Source: Paralvinella palmiformis
Lineage: Eukaryota; Annelida; Polychaeta; Terebellida; Alvinellidae
DNA length: 64,000 bases
Reading direction: 5' to 3'
Assembly: GCA_025642065.1 (NCBI GenBank)
Contig: JAODUP010000965.1
Span: 186,001 to 250,000 of the forward strand
Shown: piece by piece, positions 59,901-64,000 of the stretch
How the letters are laid out: the number at the start of each line of letters is the position of its first letter
Numbering within the stretch: the stretch's first letter is position 1
Notes under the pieces: model-generated
Seen by the model: the letters and a program-made list of their open reading frames with translations, nothing else
Database searches by the model: none
What the model was told of the DNA's origin: nothing
Position numbers and translations under genes: made by a program

Positions 59901-62343
59901 CGGAAAATCATTCTACGGTAAACGAACTAGATACTACCGCATATCATGCCTCAAAATGGCAGTAGGCCGGTCGAGCTAGTGTTTTAGACTTCTCACTAGC
60001 CCGAAGATAAAATCCACACGCATCTGGGTTACCAATTTTTCCGACCCTGGACCACTGCCATATTTTCCGCTATCTCTGTATCAGGAAACATTGTACGAAA
60101 GAGAGGATCTCCTGCATAGGTAAAATATATCACACCTACAAAAATCAGGGCACATCATTCAGATTCGCTGGCGCAGCAAAGGCTTTCAAGGCATGCGGTC
60201 TAGAGTAACTGCCGTGTGATAAGCACCACAGAGGCTGTGCTGAACAAGCGACAGCCTGGGGATACTCACCGAAATACAAGCATGCAAGCCGTGTGATACA
60301 TTATATGGCTAAGGCAGTGACAGAACTGCACCATATGGAACTATTACAGGAAAAGGCAGATTTATCGGTTTTCAGAGTACGGGCGTAATGGTAGAACATC
60401 ATAATGATTCCCCAGAAATCGTAATCGTTCGCAGCTCTGCAGTTACAATCTTGTCTGGATGAGACGTTCAAAAACGAAAAGGAAAGAAATCTCACTGGAC
60501 TTCTAGTCGGCTGGATCTACCAATGATCCTTCCCAATAACTAAATACTAGTCGCCTGTAGTCGATCCAAAATGTACTTCTAATGCATCAGAATTCGGCAT
60601 AACAATGATGAAGGAATTACCGTATATACCTGTGTATAAGGCGATCCCGTATGTAATATCATGTGAAACGGCCTAACTCAAATATAAGACGAGGTAGACT
60701 CAAAAGCTTATTTTATTCTTGTTATTCATGTGTGTATGTGTGAAAATACTATTTACTACACATTCGTTCATATGTATCAGACAATAAATTCGCATTGTAT
60801 AAAATACAAAAGTTGGTGTTGTGGTGGGCTGGCATTTGAGTTGGGGAAACATATCCTGCTGAGAGCCTTGGGGAGTGGTTGATTATAGGTGGCTTTTATC
60901 GTTTGTTAATCCCAACTATCACTTTATTTAATCTATCACCGATTGTACGATCAACGCCGTCATGATCGCCACCTAATGACCTTGACAGCTTGTCAATCAA
61001 TTCGCAGATTTACCAGAAACATTTCACTGTCAGTGTGTTTGGCGGTTATAGGTAATAGCGGGGGTGGGGGTGGAGTGGAGACTTTTATATGGCAATGTAT
61101 GTTATTCGTATTACGTAAGCATTGGCGGTAGCTGAATAACTGGGGGGAGGTTGTAGGTCGTTTGGGAGCATTATCATTGCAACAAATCGAGTCCTCATCA
61201 AAGCAGAAACACGTCAATGTGGAGACTGACTCGTGTATAAGACGATTAGTGAAAATCCGTTCTCTGGCAGGAATTAAAACATCGCCTTATACACAGGTAT
61301 ATACATTAAATCTTCAGCGAAGACCCATTAATAAACGACTAAAGTCTAACTTGTTTAAGCTCCTTGGTGGTAAAAATATTAATAACCAAATAGGGTCAGA
61401 TCTACATAAAATATAAAGAAGATCATTCAGGAAGAATACAATCTATCAGAGGTGTAATGATAAAAGTCGTTTGCGATACTATAGGTACAGAAATGAGTGG
61501 ATGGTATTCTAAGTGATTTGTTTATGCCAAGGTGTTATTAAAACAACCGATTTGTTGTCATTATCAATGTCAATACATTTACATCAGCCTAAGGTGGGAT
61601 CGAATAAAATATCTTTGTTATTATTAGCAACAAAAATCACAAAACACTTCAGTTCTATAATTAATGAACAATAATTGAGAGATGGGTCTTAGAAATGAAT
61701 TTATCCATAATAACTCGATACGTGGCGCTACCATATGACTATAGTTTGTAGCCTCAAGGAACCACATACACTTACCCCGTCTGGTCTCCTCCGAGAAATG
61801 ATGAACCTATAATGATAAGAAGAGAGAAGATATCTCAGTTTTATGAAGTCATTTTTGATGATATATTAACACAAAACAAACTAAAATATTATCTAATTTC
61901 CATAGTTCACTATTTATTAATATAAATTTTTAATAGATTATCTAATTTTCAAAATTTAATTTGGTATTAACATCACTGTTTTATCTCAACCTTTTCAAGA
62001 TATGACATAGAGGTGAGGTCCTTTGTCCATTTCCCCGTAAGGCAAGGATATTTTATCCTGAGGGGCTTTTATCCTACACCCAATTTCGAGTCCTATATAT
62101 AATGTTTGGTTAAGATGTCTACCCAGAAAGGTTGATACACAACAATTTACTTATTGATTTATGTCTCGTAACTACTTTAAATATCTTATATAATAGTGAT
62201 ACATGATCGCGTTCATAAATTAAGTTTAGATTTGCCTTGATCTGAATACAAACAGTTAATTCTTCGTTCACCAAATAATATTTGACACGCACGCATGCAT
62301 GCAGTCACGCATGCACGCAGTCACGCGCGCACACACATAGCTG

Positions 62344-62376
<33 letters not shown>

Positions 62377-62478
62377 AGTGAGGGTGATCTTACGTGACCT
62401 TCTTTTGGTCTGGCATGGCCTTCCAATAGGACTTCAAGATAGTTCATATAAGTATCAAGAATCCTCCCATTTATGTGT
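54455..62478 (-). CDS. EF-hand Ca2+-binding protein (calmodulin superfamily), 5' end missing
   Basis: Exons (minus strand) are 62478-62394, 61806-61776, 56866-56723, 56218-56092, 55545-55424 and 54531-54455. All internal phases agree (0, 1, 1, 2, 1), giving about 195 residues. Four canonical 12-residue loops are present: DRDGTGWLKSDE, DKNGDGHLQIEE, DINKDGYIRYTE and DRNKDGKFSYSE. Three of the loops are completed only across splice junctions, which supports the model. An earlier, degenerate loop may lie in the first exon listed (HINGRILDTYMNY, no acidic last position). The C-terminus is short and charged (VTKRHEEIDTK). The pairing of loops is calmodulin-like; a calbindin or secretagogin-like identity is possible. 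The exon carrying the ATG must supply two bases of a split codon upstream of 62478 and may lie outside the window. The 4.9-kb intron holds SINEs and a MITE. Confidence 0.85.
55912..56088. repeat. (AT)n, (GT)n and (CG)-containing microsatellites
   Basis: (AT)n at 55912-55941 with a GT/GC-alternating tail, and (AT)n-(CA)n at 56033-56088. The second tract directly abuts an EF-hand exon's donor (56092). Confidence 0.95.
56505..56610. repeat. 11-bp minisatellite (acgtaacaata)
   Basis: About nine imperfect tandem units in an EF-hand gene intron, next to exon 56723-56866. Confidence 0.9.
56868..56928. repeat. (AT)n-(AG)n microsatellite at a splice acceptor
   Basis: On the minus strand the (CT)n-(AT)n tract lies immediately before the acceptor of exon 56866-56723, in the place of a polypyrimidine tract. 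Confidence 0.9.
57300..57475 (-). mobile_element. tRNA-derived SINE, family E
   Basis: Minus strand head gactgcctctgtggtatcgt with B-box ggttcgaatcccgg. The body includes atccaatcgggcgactgg. It is distinct from families A-D, and no second copy was found here. Confidence 0.6.
58165..58275. repeat. Dispersed repeat, partner at 13780-13905
   Basis: The inverse-orientation match to 13780-13905. The frame reads LRKRCCTKRTVGK here and LRKRCCTKRTFGK there. Confidence 0.6.
58276..59239. other. EF-hand gene intron, gene-free stretch
   Basis: No exon was recognised. A C-run sits at 58796-58804. Otherwise AT-rich. Confidence 0.5.
59240..59600 (+). mobile_element. SINE family C, full-length copy
   Basis: The tRNA-like head (ctccggtggcctagcggtta, B-box ggttcgaacccc) is followed by the body aatttctcggctcactac, the middle ctggcagtgaccaccct and a 3' end gccgaataagcgacagcc. 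It is antisense to the EF-hand gene. A fragment of the same 3' end lies at 60230-60300. Confidence 0.8.
60622..61304. mobile_element. MITE with 24-bp perfect terminal inverted repeats
   Basis: gtatatacctgtgtataagg plus cgat at 60622-60645 is repeated exactly in inverse at 61281-61304. The 683-bp element has no transposase. A related inner motif (tgtataagacga) occurs near 61230. It contains the 61111-61215 repeat shared with 29755-29870. Confidence 0.7.
61111..61215 (+). repeat. Dispersed repeat, partner at 29755-29870
   Basis: Shared order of blocks with the MAIP1 intron 4 copy (taagcattggc, gggagcattatcat, gtcctcatcaaag). Here it lies inside the MITE, which suggests the other copy is a MITE remnant too. 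Confidence 0.5.
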
Positions 62479-62954
62479 CTGTACAATTAGATGGTATCAT
62501 CAACACAGAGAGGTGTATCTTTCTTCTACATGTCAACAATTATGTATAGCAACAAGTTATCACTTGATAGTAGAACGAAGATCAATAAAGGGGTCATTAA
62601 CCCCTCCCCCCCAACCCCAATATCCTAAAAATAAGTATGAGTCATCATTCCACCATTCAGCAAATCCTCTAAATTGAGGTAAATCGTGTGACTTACCAAC
62701 TGCAGCTGGATGAGAGTAAACAGATCGATGTTCAATAATTATTTGTCGTTGTTCGAAATAACCGAGTAAGATCGAATAATCCGAATAGAGAAGTACTGTC
62801 ATACTCAGATATAACACAGCAATTAGTTCATCTTCGATTGTAATGTATTACGTTCTGTCTAATGCGGGCACCTGTCTTAAGTGACTTATCGTACACAAAT
62901 ATTTATACCCCAAAACATTAGGTCGTCTATCTCAGGTAAATCACTTGATTGATA

Positions 62955-63247
62955 ATATATATAATAATGCAGAACCAGGTAACTCTGTTCTGAGGCGCTG
63001 TACAATATTATTATCCCTGACTCAGACCTGTTTCCAGCCAACACACATCTCAACTCCCAAGGGAACATACAACGCATACTGCCATTGAAGGCGCAATGCG
63101 TTACTCAAACACATAGCCATCGCGTCCTGTCAGGTTCTCATTTTTATGGATGAGTGAACCAGTCACCAGATGACAGCATTGCAGTTCGAGGAGCTTCGAG
63201 CCCGCAACCCTTCGGTTATGAGTCCTACGCTCTAACTGCTCTATCAA
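62955..63247 (-). mobile_element. SINE family B, full-length copy
   Basis: The 3' end is at 62955 (gcagaaccaggtaactctg), then the middle tattatccctgactcagacc, and the tRNA-Thr-like head at 63185-63247 with the B-box altered to gctcgaag. It lies upstream of the last EF-hand exon found. Confidence 0.8.
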
Positions 63248-63301
63248 GGCTCGTTCTTTGACAATGTCTGTGTAGATAATCTCCATAGATTACAAATTAA
63301 T

Positions 63302-63428
63302 CCTCGTTGGCATATCTGAAGGTTGTTTCATCTTTGACTTCACTTCATTACCTTTGGGTGTCGCTCGGCCCATTTAGCCTACGATGTGCACAAAAGTTGC
63401 CGTAAAATATCGATCATCATCAATCATC
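63302..63428 (+). mobile_element. SINE family A, 5'-truncated
   Basis: Starts at gttggcatatctgaagg and runs through the body to gttgccgtaaaatatcgatc. The tRNA head is missing. Confidence 0.8.
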
Positions 63429-63597
63429 AAGCGACTTTACTAACCTACTCTCAGATGTTGTGTTGATGTTTCGGAAAGATGCAGACAAATTTGGTCAACA
63501 TTTCGGATATTTACGATTTGAAATAACCAATTCCACAAATGTGTGACTGATTTTACTATTTAAGATGCGCTTCAAAACGTGAAAATATCATGGACAG

Positions 63598-63598
<1 letters not shown>

Positions 63599-63639
<41 letters not shown>

Positions 63640-63717
63640 TGTTCTTAATGCCACATGTGGGGATTTGCTGAAAGTGGATACAACATTTATCAGATTTCAA
63701 GTAGATCTTTATATTTT

Positions 63718-63762
<45 letters not shown>
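63599..63762. repeat. Two (AT)n microsatellites
   Basis: TA runs at 63599-63635 and 63718-63762. The remaining 240 bases to the window end show nothing recognisable. Confidence 0.9.
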
Positions 63763-64000
63763 TAGAACACTCGATGTCAGTTCATGATTTGGTCATTATC
63801 AGAGCTTCCATTTGTTTAAAATTTATAGTTGAGATTTTGCGAGATCTACGAAACTTAGAATCCACATAGACGATCGTCGTTTCTTAAAAACACATAATAT
63901 GTGAGAATAGAACACATGTTAGAATATCAAAAGTATAAAGTGATTAATTAATTAATTATATGCTGACGATTTATATCGAAAATATTTGTAGAGATTGCAA

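Noticed and set aside
62560..62817. ORF with donor GCAGTTG|GTAAGT as the missing first EF-hand exon
   Set aside because: The leftover phase does not fit. In the phase needed, the joined codon would be a stop (TG+A).
1..64000. CRISPR array or prokaryotic operon
   Set aside because: Tandem repeats here are micro- or minisatellites without unique spacers, and all genes are intron-split.

Overview
The window is animal nuclear DNA. It is AT-rich and intron-rich, packed with (AT)n/(CA)n microsatellites, and carries many tRNA-derived SINEs and decayed DNA and LTR transposons. The combination (Ly6/uPAR, CD225/dispanin and EF-hand genes split by repeat-filled introns, a Gypsy-type element, SINE families) suggests a marine invertebrate, most likely a lophotrochozoan such as a mollusc. 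The species assignment is inference.

Five protein-coding genes could be assembled exon by exon, with compatible splice phases at every internal junction. (1) A Ly6/uPAR-type GPI-anchored protein lies on the minus strand (8233-17662, four coding exons, 157 aa). (2) An orthologue of the mitochondrial m-AAA-protease-interacting protein MAIP1 lies on the plus strand (17987-33329, six coding exons, 294 aa). These two genes are divergent and share a start-to-start gap of about 0.3 kb. (3) A CD225/dispanin-domain protein lies on the minus strand (34765-36593, 152 aa). (4) A second, smaller CD225/dispanin protein lies on the plus strand (50505-51433, 116 aa) behind a TATA box. (5) A calmodulin-superfamily protein with four canonical EF-hands lies on the minus strand (54455-62478). 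Its first exon(s) were not found.

The rest is mobile or repetitive. 1220-6358 holds a minus-strand Gypsy-like LTR element with a tRNA-Ser(GCT)-type primer-binding site, a broken gag-pol and mismatched LTRs. 38.8-40.5 kb is a decayed repeat-family gene interrupted by a SINE. 42.5-43.0 kb is a MULE-type transposase remnant. 43.7-46.7 kb is an element with inverted arrays of a short repeat at both ends and a 0.94-kb internal direct duplication. 46.7-47.5 kb and 48.9-49.6 kb are minisatellites. Two 0.53-0.55 kb elements (15.9-16.4 and 53.3-53.8 kb) have matching termini, perfect 8-bp target duplications and, in one copy, a THAP-like start, and so look like non-autonomous P-type transposons. At least four tRNA-derived SINE families are scattered throughout.

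The genes show no common pathway. Two membrane CD225 genes and a Ly6 gene are separated by an unrelated mitochondrial gene. No CRISPR, rRNA gene or convincing functional tRNA gene was seen.
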